The notes beneath the pieces were generated by a model. It was given only the letters and a program-made list of their open reading frames with translations. It searched no databases and was not told where the DNA came from. The translations under genes and the position numbers were made by a program. A DNA stretch of 64,000 bases from Halomonas sp. HL-93 (lineage in GTDB: Bacteria > Pseudomonadota > Gammaproteobacteria > Pseudomonadales > Halomonadaceae): assembly GCF_900086985.1 (NCBI RefSeq), contig NZ_LT593974.1:992001-1056000 (forward strand), given 5' to 3'. Every line of letters begins with the position of its first letter. The first letter of the stretch is position 1. Below, piece by piece: positions 1 through 8,843 of the stretch.

Positions 1-105
1 GCCAATAAACCCCGTGCTCCAAAGCAATACAAATAGTACTGGCATAGCCATTAATCCGAGTGATGCGGCGTCTCGTTGACGCATAAATGGCGGGACTATA
101 TTCAT
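1..105 (-). CDS. DMT/EamA-family transporter, N-terminus only (cut by window edge)
   Basis: The minus strand opens with ATG at 105 and reads 35 codons without a stop to the window edge. The peptide has a short polar start (MNIVPPFMRQ) and then a first membrane helix ending in LLWSTGFIG. That motif is typical of the first helix of EamA/RhtA-like drug/metabolite transporters, which are ten-helix inner-membrane proteins exporting amino acids or related metabolites. Only about 10% of the gene is visible, so the substrate cannot be judged. It is divergent from the DUF4168 gene, and the roughly 135 bases between them must hold both promoters. Confidence 0.65.
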   Translation of the reverse strand, partial: MNIVPPFMRQRDAASLGLMAMPVLFVLLWSTGFIG

Positions 106-241
106 AGATCTCTCAATAGGGCTCGAAGGCTGTTTACGTAATGTTCATTTTGTTACAAACTTTTACGCGAAAAATTGAACCTCGTAGATTCACCCGCGTC
201 ACAGTAAGCACATTCATAACGCGTTAATGAGGTTTCTTTCT

Positions 242-634
242 ATGCAACGTATGACTGCTCTGTTCTCTGCCGCACTGCTCGCTACTGGCCTAATGACGGC
301 CACTGCACACGCCCAGCAAGATCAAGAATCCACTGAGGATTCTATGTCTACGCAGCAAGAATCGGCGCCAGCTCAAGACTTCTCTGATGAAGAACTCGAG
401 CAATTCGCTGAAGCTTCACAGGAAATCGCGACTATCTCGCAAGATTATACCGAGCGTCTTCAAGAAGCTGACGACGAGTCAGCCCAAGAGGAAGTTCGCA
501 CTGAAGCCAACGACCGCATGATCGAAGTGGTTGAAGATAGCGGCCTAGATGTTGATACCTTCAACGAGATTGGTCAAACCATTCAGCAAGATCCTGAAAT
601 GATGGAGCGTGTTCAGGAAATGGCTGAATCGTAA
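242..634 (+). CDS. DUF4168 family secreted protein
   Basis: 130 aa. The first ~25 residues form a Sec signal peptide (hydrophobic core, then ATAHA before QQDQ), so the protein is probably periplasmic. The mature part is very rich in Glu, Asp and Gln. Its helical region from about residue 45 (DFSDEELEQFAEASQEI) to the end matches the DUF4168 pattern, a family of unknown function. The ATG at 242 is preferred over one at 227 because AGG lies 9 bases before it. A strong terminator follows, so the gene is probably monocistronic. The function is unknown. Confidence 0.8.
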   Translation: MQRMTALFSAALLATGLMTATAHAQQDQESTEDSMSTQQESAPAQDFSDEELEQFAEASQEIATISQDYTERLQEADDESAQEEVRTEANDRMIEVVEDSGLDVDTFNEIGQTIQQDPEMMERVQEMAES

Positions 635-698
635 GCAGTCATTAAACGTTGCACTTGTTTGTAACGTCGCTGTATGACACCGCTTCGTAGCGGTTCCC

Positions 699-730
699 AA
701 AGCCCGGCGCAACAGCGCTGGGCTTTTTTT
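699..730 (+). terminator. Rho-independent terminator after DUF4168 gene
   Basis: A GC-rich stem (AGCCCGGCGC paired with GCGCTGGGCT, one mismatch) with an AACA loop is followed by eight Ts. A smaller hairpin (CCGCT-TCGT-AGCGG) lies just upstream. Confidence 0.85.
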
Positions 731-834
731 TCGCTAGACTTTACGCCTCCTAGGCTTCGCGCCACAATCTAACCATTATGTCCGCAACAGGGACAGGCGT
801 TGGACGGTCGATTATTGCGGCGTGAGGAGAGAGC

Positions 835-2745
835 ATGGACATCGAGCTATTAGAAATACGCCAGCATATGGGGCAGTTTCCGCCCTTCGATGGGCTGTCA
901 GACGAATTGCTGGACGAAATCGCCAGTCGGGTCGAAGTCAGCTACTTCAAAACCGGTACGGAAATTCTCACGCTCAACGACACAATGACCGACCTGTGCT
1001 ATATCCGCAGCGGTGCGGTCGAGGTGTACCGGCGTCAGGGGGAGCTCTACAACCGGTTGGGTGAGGGCGATATCTTTGGCCACTTCAACCTGTTGCGCAA
1101 CCAGAAAGTGCGTTTCCCTGCCCGGGCCATCGAAGACACTCTGCTTTATTTCATTCCCTTGGATGTCTTCCAAAAGCTGTGCGAAGAAGACGACCACTTT
1201 GCCGATTTCGTCGAGCTGGAACGACCGCGCCTGGAAACCGCCGCCGAGCAGCAAAAGAAAGCCAACGACATGATGGTCACCCGGATTCGCAAGCTGGTGA
1301 CGCGCTATCCGGTGATGGTGGAAGAGTCCACTACGGTGCAGCAAGCGGCGCAGCAGGTCAGCCAGTCGCAGGCGTCGGCGGTATTGGTGCTCAAGGAGGG
1401 CAGCACCCATCCCCGCTACAGCTTTCAGGACAGCGAAGGGCACACCTGGCAGGTATGCGGCATCTTAACCGACAGCGATTTTCGTACCCGGATAGTGGCG
1501 GAAGGGCTCTCGCCGCAAACCCCGGTGGGAGACGTCGTATCGCCACGGCTGATCACAATCCAGTCGGACGCCTCCATTTATGAGGCGATGCTCACCATGC
1601 TGCGCAACAATGTTCACCATCTACCGGTGCTTTACCGTCAGCGGCCGATGGGAGTGGTGCACCTCTCCGATATTATCCGCTACGAAACCCACAGCGGACT
1701 TTACCTGGTGAGCAACATTTTTCACCAGTCGAACGTCGAGGGCCTGGCGCGTCTGGCACCGGATGTGAGCGCCGCCTTTGTCCGCATGGTTCAGGAAGGC
1801 GCCAACTCGCACATGGTGGGCAGTGCGCTGTCGACCATTGGGCGCAGCTTTACCCGTCGCCTGCTGGAGCTCGCCGAGGAATCGCTTGGCCCGCCGCCGG
1901 TTGATTATTGTTTCATGGTCAACGGGTCGATGGCGCGCAACGAGCAGAGCATCGTCACTGACCAGGACAACGCGCTGATACTCTCGGATGACTTTATTCC
2001 CGAGGAACACGACGCTTACTTCAAGGCGCTGGCAACCTTTGTCAGCGATGGCCTGGATGCCTGCGGCTATACCTATTGCAAAGGCGACGTCATGGCCACC
2101 AACACCCAGTGGCGGCAGCCGCTGAGCGTGTGGAAAAGCTATTTTACCGACTGGATTGCCAACCCGACTCCGGAAAGACTGCTGCATAGCTCGATCTTCT
2201 TTGATCTGGATAGTCTCTACGGCGAAGACCTGTTTGTGGAAGCGCTTCAGGACCTGATTGCCGAACAGGCACCCAAGTCGCCGCTCTTCCTGGCGGCCAT
2301 GGCCCGTAATGCCCTGAATCGTACGCCGCCGCTGGGGTTTTTCCGCACCTTCGTGATGGAAAAGGATGGCAAGCATAATAATTCTATCAACCTGAAGCGT
2401 CGCGGCACGGCGCCTATGGTCGATTTGGTCCGGGTACATGCGTTGGCCTGCGGTTCCAAGGCGCAGAACACCTTTCAGCGGCTGGACGCGATTGCCAATA
2501 CCCAGCTATTGGCGACCGGTATGAGCGACAAGCTGAGCTATGCTTTCGAGTTCATGTGCATGTCGCGGTTGCGCCACCAAATGATTGACCTTCAGGAAGA
2601 GCGCCAGCCTGACAATAATATCGAACCGGAGAACGTCGCTGATAGTGAAAGACACACACTCAAGGATGCTTTTCAGGTGCTTAACAATGCGCAAAAATTC
2701 CTGAAGTTCCGCTATCCGGTGCCGGCTAACCGAGCGGGACGCTAA
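835..2745 (+). CDS. DUF294 putative nucleotidyltransferase with cNMP-binding and CBS domains
   Basis: 636 aa, cytoplasmic. Domains in order: a Crp-like cyclic-nucleotide-binding fold (about 14-130), a CBS pair (about 155-285), a DUF294 nucleotidyltransferase domain (about 310-455) with the GSMARNE...TDQDN pattern of GlnD-like enzymes, and a DUF294 C-terminal helical domain (about 480-625). The family is thought to sense nucleotides and transfer a nucleotidyl group to a partner protein; the target here is unknown. GAGGAGAG lies 5 bases before the ATG. The exonuclease gene follows after one base, so the two are cotranscribed. In other proteobacteria this pair often sits near acetate or solute symporters, and here the next genes are osmolyte carriers on the other strand. 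Confidence 0.88.
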   Translation: MDIELLEIRQHMGQFPPFDGLSDELLDEIASRVEVSYFKTGTEILTLNDTMTDLCYIRSGAVEVYRRQGELYNRLGEGDIFGHFNLLRNQKVRFPARAIEDTLLYFIPLDVFQKLCEEDDHFADFVELERPRLETAAEQQKKANDMMVTRIRKLVTRYPVMVEESTTVQQAAQQVSQSQASAVLVLKEGSTHPRYSFQDSEGHTWQVCGILTDSDFRTRIVAEGLSPQTPVGDVVSPRLITIQSDASIYEAMLTMLRNNVHHLPVLYRQRPMGVVHLSDIIRYETHSGLYLVSNIFHQSNVEGLARLAPDVSAAFVRMVQEGANSHMVGSALSTIGRSFTRRLLELAEESLGPPPVDYCFMVNGSMARNEQSIVTDQDNALILSDDFIPEEHDAYFKALATFVSDGLDACGYTYCKGDVMATNTQWRQPLSVWKSYFTDWIANPTPERLLHSSIFFDLDSLYGEDLFVEALQDLIAEQAPKSPLFLAAMARNALNRTPPLGFFRTFVMEKDGKHNNSINLKRRGTAPMVDLVRVHALACGSKAQNTFQRLDAIANTQLLATGMSDKLSYAFEFMCMSRLRHQMIDLQEERQPDNNIEPENVADSERHTLKDAFQVLNNAQKFLKFRYPVPANRAGR

Positions 2746-2746
2746 T

Positions 2747-3472
2747 ATGACGTTTATTCGCCCGCGTCGAAAAATCAGCCAGGCCGACTGGGTGGCGTAC
2801 ATGCATAAGCGTGAGCCGTTGGCCAAGGACCCGGCCATTCAGCGCTTCTTTGCCACGCCGATGCCCAGCCTTGATACGCCAATTAGCGACGTGCCTATGG
2901 TCGCTCTGGATATGGAAACCACCGGGCTCGATGAGCGTCGCCATGCCATTGTTAGTATCGGATTGGTGCCGTTTTCGTTAGATCGCATTAAGCTGGCTGA
3001 GCGGCGCTATTGGGTAGTGAAGCCGCCGCGCCCTCTGGATGAAGCTTCCATTACCTTCCATCACATCACCCACTCTGAGATTGCCCACGCTCCGGATATC
3101 GAAGACATTCTCGACCCCTTGTTAGCGGCATTGGCAGGGCGGATTGTGGTCGTCCACTTCCGCCATATTGAGCGTCCTTTTTTGGATGCGGCTATTAAAG
3201 CGCGCCGCGGAGAGGGGGTTATGTTTCCGATGATCGACACAATGTCGCTTGAGGCGCGCCTGCACCGTCAGAAACTTTGGGCACGGTTTCGCCGCTGGTT
3301 AGGGCGCCCGCCGGTGTCCATCCGGCTTGATGCCAGCCGGCGTCGCTATGGACTGCCGAGCTATCAAGGCCACCACGCGCTGGTCGACGCCCTGGCAACG
3401 GCCGAGTTGCTCCAGGCGCAGATCGCCACCCACTACGAGCCCACGACGCCATTGGGGGCGCTGTGGAGCTGA
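2747..3472 (+). CDS. DEDDh 3'-5' exonuclease (DNA polymerase III epsilon-like)
   Basis: 241 aa. It carries the three exonuclease motifs: Exo I VALDMETTGLD (about residues 47-57), Exo II around HFRHIERPFLDAA, and Exo III HHALVDALATAELL with the His and Asp of the DEDDh subclass. It should remove nucleotides from the 3' end of DNA or RNA with two metal ions. It lacks the extra polymerase-binding C-terminus of true DnaQ and is longer at the N-terminus, so it is probably a stand-alone nuclease. It starts one base after the DUF294 stop and is followed by a bidirectional terminator. Confidence 0.88.
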   Translation: MTFIRPRRKISQADWVAYMHKREPLAKDPAIQRFFATPMPSLDTPISDVPMVALDMETTGLDERRHAIVSIGLVPFSLDRIKLAERRYWVVKPPRPLDEASITFHHITHSEIAHAPDIEDILDPLLAALAGRIVVVHFRHIERPFLDAAIKARRGEGVMFPMIDTMSLEARLHRQKLWARFRRWLGRPPVSIRLDASRRRYGLPSYQGHHALVDALATAELLQAQIATHYEPTTPLGALWS

Positions 3473-3493
3473 TCTGATCAACGTCCAGGCATA

Positions 3494-3526
3494 AAAAAAC
3501 GGGCAGCCAGGTGGCTGCCCGTTTTT
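3494..3526. terminator. Bidirectional Rho-independent terminator
   Basis: A perfect stem AACGGGCAGCC / GGCTGCCCGTT with an AGGT loop has As before it and Ts after it. It can therefore end both the exonuclease transcript (plus) and the BCCT transcript (minus), which converge here. Confidence 0.88.
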
Positions 3527-3543
3527 ACTGCCATCAACGATGG

Positions 3544-5187
3544 TTAGACCGCTTTTGGCTCGCTCATCAAGCCCTTGATGATGGCATAGCAGGCCACCAA
3601 CAGGATGAACGTGAACGGGAAGCCGGTCGAGACGGCCATGGTTTGCAGGGCAGTAAGGCCACCCCCCAACAGCAGCGCAATGGCGAGAGCGCCTTCGATA
3701 ATCGCCCAGAACAAACGCTGTGGCTTCGGCGCGTCGACTTTACCGCCAGCGGTAATTGAATCGATCACCAGCGAACCCGAGTCAGAAGACGTCACGAAGA
3801 ACACGATGACCAGCACAATGGCAAGGAATGAGGTGATCTGCGATAGCGGCAACTGTTCGAGCATCATGAACAACTGCAGGTCGAGACCCGCATCGCGGAC
3901 GGACTCAATACCCTGGCTAACGTACTGATCAATTGCCGTGCCACCAAAGGTGGTCATCCACAGTACCGATACCGTCGAGGGCACCAGCATGACAGAGATG
4001 AGAAATTCGCGTACGGTGCGGCCGCGCGAAACGCGGGCGATAAACATGCCGACGTACGGCGACCAGGAAATCCACCAGGCCCAGTAGAAGGCCGTCCAGC
4101 CTTGGCTGAAGTTGGCGTCTTCGCGGCCAAATGGGTTGGAAAGTGCCGGTAAATGCGTGGCGTAGTTGACCAGATTCTCGAAGAAGCCGGTCGCGATCAA
4201 CATGGTCGGGCCCACGGCAATGACAAAGAACAACAGTAATGCCGCAAGGGCAATGTTGATTTTGGACAGTAGCTGAACGCCTTTATCGACACCTGCCATG
4301 ACGGAGCAAATCGCAATCATCGTGATGCCAATGATCAGTAGAATCATGGTCACGTCGGTTTCCGGCGCGCCGAAAAGGTAGCTCAAACCGGCGGCCGCCT
4401 GCGTCGCGCCCAGACCCAGCGACGTGGTCAGGCCAAACAGCGTGGCAAACACGGCCAGGATATCGATCACGTGGCCGGGCCAACCCCACACACGCTCACC
4501 CAGGATGGGATAAAACACCGAGCGCATGGAAAGGGGGAGTCCCTTGTTAAAGGCGAATAGCGCCAATGACAATGCCACTACGGAATAAATGGCCCAAGGG
4601 TGCAAGCCCCAGTGAAAGATGGTTGCGGCCATGCCAAGCGTTGCTGCCCCGGCCTCGTCGCCTTCAGCACCGGCCAGCGGCGCCCAACTGTCGCCGTCCA
4701 GGGAAGTGCCAAAATGGGTCAGCGGTTCATTCACGCCATAGAACATCAGGCCAATGCCCATGCCTGCCGCGAACAGCATCGAGAACCAGCCCATATACGT
4801 AAAGTCGGGTTTGGCGTCAGCCCCACCGATACGGATTTTACCCAATGGAGAGAAAATCAGGCCGATACACAGAATGACGAAAATGTTGGCTGCCAGAATA
4901 AAAAACCAGGCAAGATTGCCGGTTAGAAAGCCAAAGACGGCGTCATAAACTGGCGCAATGGTGTCTTGCAGGGCCAGCGTGAGGATCACGAAGAGCAGTA
5001 TGACGACGGAGGAAATCGTGAAAACCTTGCCATGCAGGTCGAGGTTCACGCCCATCGTTGTGGTGGTGATGTTGTCCTGGCCGATAACGTAATCGGTATC
5101 GATCAGGTTGGCAGGCCCCTCTGGGGCGGGAATACCTTCCGAGGGGGCCTTGTCATCTGGCGATTGGTCTTGCGGTTTGTTATCCAC
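3544..5187 (-). CDS. BCCT-family betaine/choline/carnitine transporter
   Basis: 547 aa, an inner-membrane carrier with about 12 helices. The BCCT signature WTAFYWAWWISWSP, with the Trp-rich substrate site, is intact near residue 370 and is followed by GMFIARVSRGRTVREF. The family takes up quaternary ammonium solutes (betaine, choline, ectoine) driven by Na+ or H+. The N-terminal ~30 residues are charged and cytoplasmic. The start is GTG at 5187, with GGGAG 7 bases before it. It lies 37 bases after a universal stress protein gene and downstream of proVWX on the same strand, which supports an osmoprotectant role. The exact substrate cannot be told from sequence alone. Confidence 0.9.
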   Translation of the reverse strand: MDNKPQDQSPDDKAPSEGIPAPEGPANLIDTDYVIGQDNITTTTMGVNLDLHGKVFTISSVVILLFVILTLALQDTIAPVYDAVFGFLTGNLAWFFILAANIFVILCIGLIFSPLGKIRIGGADAKPDFTYMGWFSMLFAAGMGIGLMFYGVNEPLTHFGTSLDGDSWAPLAGAEGDEAGAATLGMAATIFHWGLHPWAIYSVVALSLALFAFNKGLPLSMRSVFYPILGERVWGWPGHVIDILAVFATLFGLTTSLGLGATQAAAGLSYLFGAPETDVTMILLIIGITMIAICSVMAGVDKGVQLLSKINIALAALLLFFVIAVGPTMLIATGFFENLVNYATHLPALSNPFGREDANFSQGWTAFYWAWWISWSPYVGMFIARVSRGRTVREFLISVMLVPSTVSVLWMTTFGGTAIDQYVSQGIESVRDAGLDLQLFMMLEQLPLSQITSFLAIVLVIVFFVTSSDSGSLVIDSITAGGKVDAPKPQRLFWAIIEGALAIALLLGGGLTALQTMAVSTGFPFTFILLVACYAIIKGLMSEPKAV

Positions 5188-5224
5188 AAAGTTGCTCCCT
5201 TAACAATTAGAACGGTATGCCGAT

Positions 5225-5647
5225 TTACTGGGTCACACGAAGGAGGAAGACAGACGCGTCAGTGTGCGTGGCTACCTTGCCACCATGAGAGGGCATCACA
5301 ATGTCCAGGTGGCGTGGTAAATGCGTCGCCATTATGACCAGGTCTGCACCAATTTCATCGATAGCCTTGACTAGCAAGTCGTCAACATTGGCAATCGGGT
5401 CGGTCGAGCTATAGACCTTTATGCTGACCGGCTGACCATGCACCTGATGGCGCTCCTGGGCAAAAGCGTCGAGCTTTTGCTCATATTCCTGCGGGGTGCG
5501 AGCGACGCTGGTGGGGGTATTGGCCGTAACGCTGACATAGGTGATCTGTGCGTCATATTGTTTGGCCATGTCCGCCACAATGCTTAACGCAGGTTCAAGC
5601 GTATCCAGATGGGCAAGGTCTACGGGTACCATAATGTTATTAAACAC
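5225..5647 (-). CDS. Universal stress protein (UspA family)
   Basis: 140 aa with a single Usp domain: N-terminal FNNIMVPVDLA with the conserved Asp, and a C-terminal strand ending SVFLLR. The usual ATP-binding loop G-x2-G-x9-G-S/T is not present: the matching stretch reads THLPRHLDIVMPSHGG. It may therefore not bind ATP, like UspA itself. In Halomonas elongata a Usp (TeaD) is encoded with the ectoine importer TeaABC and moderates it. By analogy, this protein, placed between proX and a BCCT carrier, may tune osmolyte uptake; that is inference. Confidence 0.87.
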   Translation of the reverse strand: MFNNIMVPVDLAHLDTLEPALSIVADMAKQYDAQITYVSVTANTPTSVARTPQEYEQKLDAFAQERHQVHGQPVSIKVYSSTDPIANVDDLLVKAIDEIGADLVIMATHLPRHLDIVMPSHGGKVATHTDASVFLLRVTQ

Positions 5648-5735
5648 GGCAGACTCCTTACTGTACTTTTGAAATGATCAACATTATCAAAATATATGCC
5701 GGTCATCGCTATGGTTCAGACGAGATAGATACAAG

Positions 5736-5765
5736 TGAGCTGGCGCGTCAATACGCACCAGCTCA
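5736..5765 (-). terminator. Long hairpin between proX and usp
   Basis: TGAGCTGG and CCAGCTCA pair, then after a C-A mismatch GCGT/ACGC continue around a CAAT loop. On the minus strand it follows proX, with only a loose T-rich tail, so it may be a weak terminator or an RNA-stabilising hairpin that separates proVWX from usp-BCCT. Confidence 0.45.
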
Positions 5766-5787
5766 TGACGATCTCCAGGAATGATAA

Positions 5788-6660
5788 TCAGCCCTCGAGC
5801 CACTCCTCGACCACGTCCTGGTTATCTTCGACCCACTGTTTAGCATTTTCATAAGGGTCGCTGTCTTCTTCCTGGTTCATGAGCATGACTTCGCCCATTT
5901 GCTCAGGCGTCCACTCAAACGCATCAAGAATGGCATAGGCTTCTGCCATGTCATCTTCCAGGCCATCACGGACGACGGTGTGAATTTGCTCCGCGCCACC
6001 GTATACGTTCTCGGGGTCTTCCAAATACTTCAGATCCCAACGCGAGAACATCCAATGGGGGGTCCAGCCAGTAACGACGACATCCTCATCGTTTTCCATA
6101 GCGTTGCTAAGTGCCGCGACCATGGTAGCGTCGCTACCGCTGCGTAGCTGTAGTTCAAGATCATAGGTATCCATGACCTCTTCAGTGAGGGACATCAGGC
6201 CCGCACCAGGATCAATACCGATAATCTCGTCGTTAAAGTCGTCGGCGTTGTCGTTAAGATCGGCGATGGAATCAATATCGCTATCTTCAGGAACCACGAG
6301 GCCCAGCTTGGTGCCGTCAAGGTTGGGGCCAAGGTCTTCAACGTTGTCGCCGACACTTTCCATGTAATCTTCATGGGTGGTTGGTAGCCAAGCGGCTACG
6401 ATGGCGTCGGTATCGCCGGTGGAAAGGGCCTGAAACATGGCGGCGGCAGACAGTGAGGTCATGTCGACCTCGTAGCCCGCTTGCTCAAGCACAGCGCGAA
6501 CGACGTTAGTGGATGCGACTTCAGACGACCACTCGACATAAGCCAAGTTAACGGTGCCTTTGTCGTCGGCCTGAACCATGCCGCCAGCGGCAAGGCCAGC
6601 GCTGGAAGCGAGTGCCAACGAGGCGAGACGGATGCGGTGATTCAACATACTAGTTTTCAT
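5788..6660 (-). CDS. proX: Glycine betaine/proline-type ABC transporter substrate-binding protein
   Basis: 290 aa with a Sec signal peptide (about 1-31, cleaving near VQA-DD), so periplasmic. The mature part is an OpuAC-type binding fold. It starts NLAYVEWSSEVASTNVV and has the TGWTPHWMFSRWDLKYLEDP stretch, whose aromatic residues form the cation-pi cage for trimethylammonium compounds in this family. GGGAG lies 7 bases before the ATG. It is third in the proV-proW-proX order, separated from proW by a hairpin. That arrangement often gives the binding protein a separate mRNA level. The substrate is probably glycine betaine or a similar osmolyte. Confidence 0.88.
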   Translation of the reverse strand: MKTSMLNHRIRLASLALASSAGLAAGGMVQADDKGTVNLAYVEWSSEVASTNVVRAVLEQAGYEVDMTSLSAAAMFQALSTGDTDAIVAAWLPTTHEDYMESVGDNVEDLGPNLDGTKLGLVVPEDSDIDSIADLNDNADDFNDEIIGIDPGAGLMSLTEEVMDTYDLELQLRSGSDATMVAALSNAMENDEDVVVTGWTPHWMFSRWDLKYLEDPENVYGGAEQIHTVVRDGLEDDMAEAYAILDAFEWTPEQMGEVMLMNQEEDSDPYENAKQWVEDNQDVVEEWLEG

Positions 6661-6730
6661 TCACTTGCTCCCTTGGGTAGAGAGGCAGCAATGGCTACCT
6701 CAAACAATATCGTGCTTTCTTTGTGTCACT

Positions 6731-6759
6731 CACAGCATGGGCATGTATCCCATGCTGTG
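6731..6759 (-). other. Perfect intercistronic hairpin between proW and proX
   Basis: CACAGCATGGG and CCCATGCTGTG form a perfect 11-bp stem with a 7-base loop. There is no T-run on the minus strand, so it is not a classical terminator. Its place between permease and binding-protein genes suits an mRNA processing or stabilising element. Confidence 0.7.
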
Positions 6760-6810
6760 CAAGTGTTAACCACCTTGTGACGCCATGTTGTATAAGGTCG
6801 GTAAAGGCTT

Positions 6811-7641
6811 TTAACGGCGTGATTTGCTTAGCGATTGAGTCAAGCGGTCAAGCACCATGGCCAGGATAACAACCGCAATACCGGCTTCAAAGCCGTCGCC
6901 CGGACGCAGGCGTTGAATGGCACGCCAAACTTCGCTGCCCAGCCCATCGGCACCGATCATGGCGGCAATAACGACCATGGAAAGCGCCAGCATAATCGTT
7001 TGGTTAATCCCTGCCATAACGGTGGGAAGCGATAGCGGTAACTGCACTTTGATAAGTTTCTGGCCGCGGGTCGCCCCGTAGGCGTCGGCCGCTTCAATCA
7101 GCTCAACGGGTACTTGACGTATCCCTAGCGTGGTAAAGCGAATTGCCGGCGGCATAGAGAAAATCACCGTAGCAAAAATTGCCGATACCGAGCCAATACC
7201 GAAGAACGGGATAGCTGGAATCAAGTACACAAACGCGGGCATGGTCTGCATAAAGTCCAGTACCGGCATAATGACACGGTACAAACGCTCGGACAGCGCG
7301 GCCGCAATGCCCACCGGAATGGCAATGACCACGGCCACCAGAGTGGCAATCACCACCAGCGTGAGGGTTTCGATCATGGGGTCCCAGAGCCCCAGGTTCC
7401 AAATCACTGCGAAACCTGCCGCGGCGCCGATGGCCAATCGCGGAGACGCCGCCTTCCAGCACAGTAATGCGACAAGCGCCAACAGCGCCCATTCAGGAAG
7501 CCATAAAAGCCCAGTGTTGAGGCCTTCGATACCCGTTTGGGTAACTCGCGAAATGGCACGTGTGATTAATGAATATTCGCTGGTTAGCCAGGTAAGGCTG
7601 CTTTCAATCCAATAACCTAACGGAATGCTTGGAATGTCCAT
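6811..7641 (-). CDS. proW: Osmoprotectant ABC transporter permease (ProW-like)
   Basis: 276 aa, an inner-membrane binding-protein-dependent transport permease with about 6-7 helices. The EAA-type cytoplasmic loop (VELIEAADAYGATRGQKLIKVQLPLSLPTVM, about residues 178-208) contacts the ATPase. The ATG shares one base with the proV stop (TAATG), and GGAG lies before it, so the two are translationally coupled. It works with ProV and ProX to import glycine betaine or related solutes under osmotic stress. Confidence 0.9.
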   Translation of the reverse strand: MDIPSIPLGYWIESSLTWLTSEYSLITRAISRVTQTGIEGLNTGLLWLPEWALLALVALLCWKAASPRLAIGAAAGFAVIWNLGLWDPMIETLTLVVIATLVAVVIAIPVGIAAALSERLYRVIMPVLDFMQTMPAFVYLIPAIPFFGIGSVSAIFATVIFSMPPAIRFTTLGIRQVPVELIEAADAYGATRGQKLIKVQLPLSLPTVMAGINQTIMLALSMVVIAAMIGADGLGSEVWRAIQRLRPGDGFEAGIAVVILAMVLDRLTQSLSKSRR

Positions 7642-8843
7642 TATTTATCTCCTGCCCGCGCTAGTTCGTCGAGTACCGCCCCTTTTACCACTACGCCGAG
7701 CAACCGCTGCTGATCATCGACCACGGCGATAGGAAAGCTTTTTTCGCTAAACATGGAGAACAGACTCTGTAGCGGTTCCTCAGGAGAGACTTTGCGGAAG
7801 TCTTGGGTTAAGTAATCGGTAATGGTATCGGCGCCCGCTGCGACGGCGCGGCTCGCTTCCTCTGCTTCCAGAAGCCCTAGAAGGTTACGGTCACGGTCGG
7901 TCACGTAAATGGAGTCAACGCTGTTGTCACGCATGCGGTGGAGCGCGGTGCGCGGACCATCACTTTCGCGAGCAGTGGTGCGCACTGGGCGCATGGCGCT
8001 CTCAGCGGTCAAAATACGCGAGCGATCAACCCCTTCGATAAAGCGACGCACATAGTCATCGGCGGGCTGGGTCAAGATCTGTTCGGGGGTGCCAATTTGC
8101 ACCACCTCACCGTCTTTTAACAGCACAATGCGATCACCGATGTTAAGCGCTTCGTCCAAATCGTGGGTGATAAAGACGGTGGTTTTTTGCATTCTGGACT
8201 GCAATTGCAAGAGTTCTTGCTGCATGTCTTTACGAATCAAAGGATCCAGCGCCGAGAAAGCCTCATCCATTAATAGCACGCTTGAATCGTTAGCCAGTGC
8301 CCGGGCTAAGCCAACCCGCTGCTGCATACCGCCGGAAAGCTGATTGGGGTAGGCATCTTCCCAGCCATCCAGCCCAACCTGGGTCAGTGATTCCCGTGCC
8401 GTTTTGTCCCGCTCGGCTGGGTCGATACCGCGGATTTCCAAACCGAACTGAGCGTTTTGCAGCACCGTTTTATGTGGGAAAAGGGCAAAATTCTGGAATA
8501 CCATCGAAAAATGCCGACGACGACACTCGAGTAGTTCTTTAGTGCTCAACGTTGGGATGTGTTCGTCATCAATGACGATATCCCCTTCGCTAGTGTCGAT
8601 TAACCGGTTCAGGCAGCGAATCAAGGTGGATTTACCCGACCCCGATAACCCCATAATGACCAGCAATTCGCCTTCGTAGACATCAAAGGAGACGTTGGAA
8701 AGCCCTAGCGTTTGGCCTGTTTTTTCAAGAATTTCAGAGCGATTCAAGCCCTGGTCACGAAGCTCAAGCGCGTTTTTGGGCTGTTTGCCAAAGACCTTGC
8801 TTACGCCTCGCACCTGAATTTTGACGTTGCGTGTCTCGTCCAT
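7641..8843 (-). CDS. proV: Osmoprotectant ABC transporter ATP-binding protein with CBS domains (ProV-like)
   Basis: 400 aa. The ABC domain has Walker A GLSGSGKST (about 65-73), signature LSGGMQQRVGLARAL and Walker B LLMDEAFSALD. A CBS pair follows (about 280-395), as in OpuA/ProV, where it senses ionic strength. The N-terminal ~50 residues carry the extension typical of ProV. It is the first gene of the minus-strand proVWX unit, with a promoter about 130 bases upstream. Confidence 0.92.
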   Translation of the reverse strand: MDETRNVKIQVRGVSKVFGKQPKNALELRDQGLNRSEILEKTGQTLGLSNVSFDVYEGELLVIMGLSGSGKSTLIRCLNRLIDTSEGDIVIDDEHIPTLSTKELLECRRRHFSMVFQNFALFPHKTVLQNAQFGLEIRGIDPAERDKTARESLTQVGLDGWEDAYPNQLSGGMQQRVGLARALANDSSVLLMDEAFSALDPLIRKDMQQELLQLQSRMQKTTVFITHDLDEALNIGDRIVLLKDGEVVQIGTPEQILTQPADDYVRRFIEGVDRSRILTAESAMRPVRTTARESDGPRTALHRMRDNSVDSIYVTDRDRNLLGLLEAEEASRAVAAGADTITDYLTQDFRKVSPEEPLQSLFSMFSEKSFPIAVVDDQQRLLGVVVKGAVLDELARAGDK

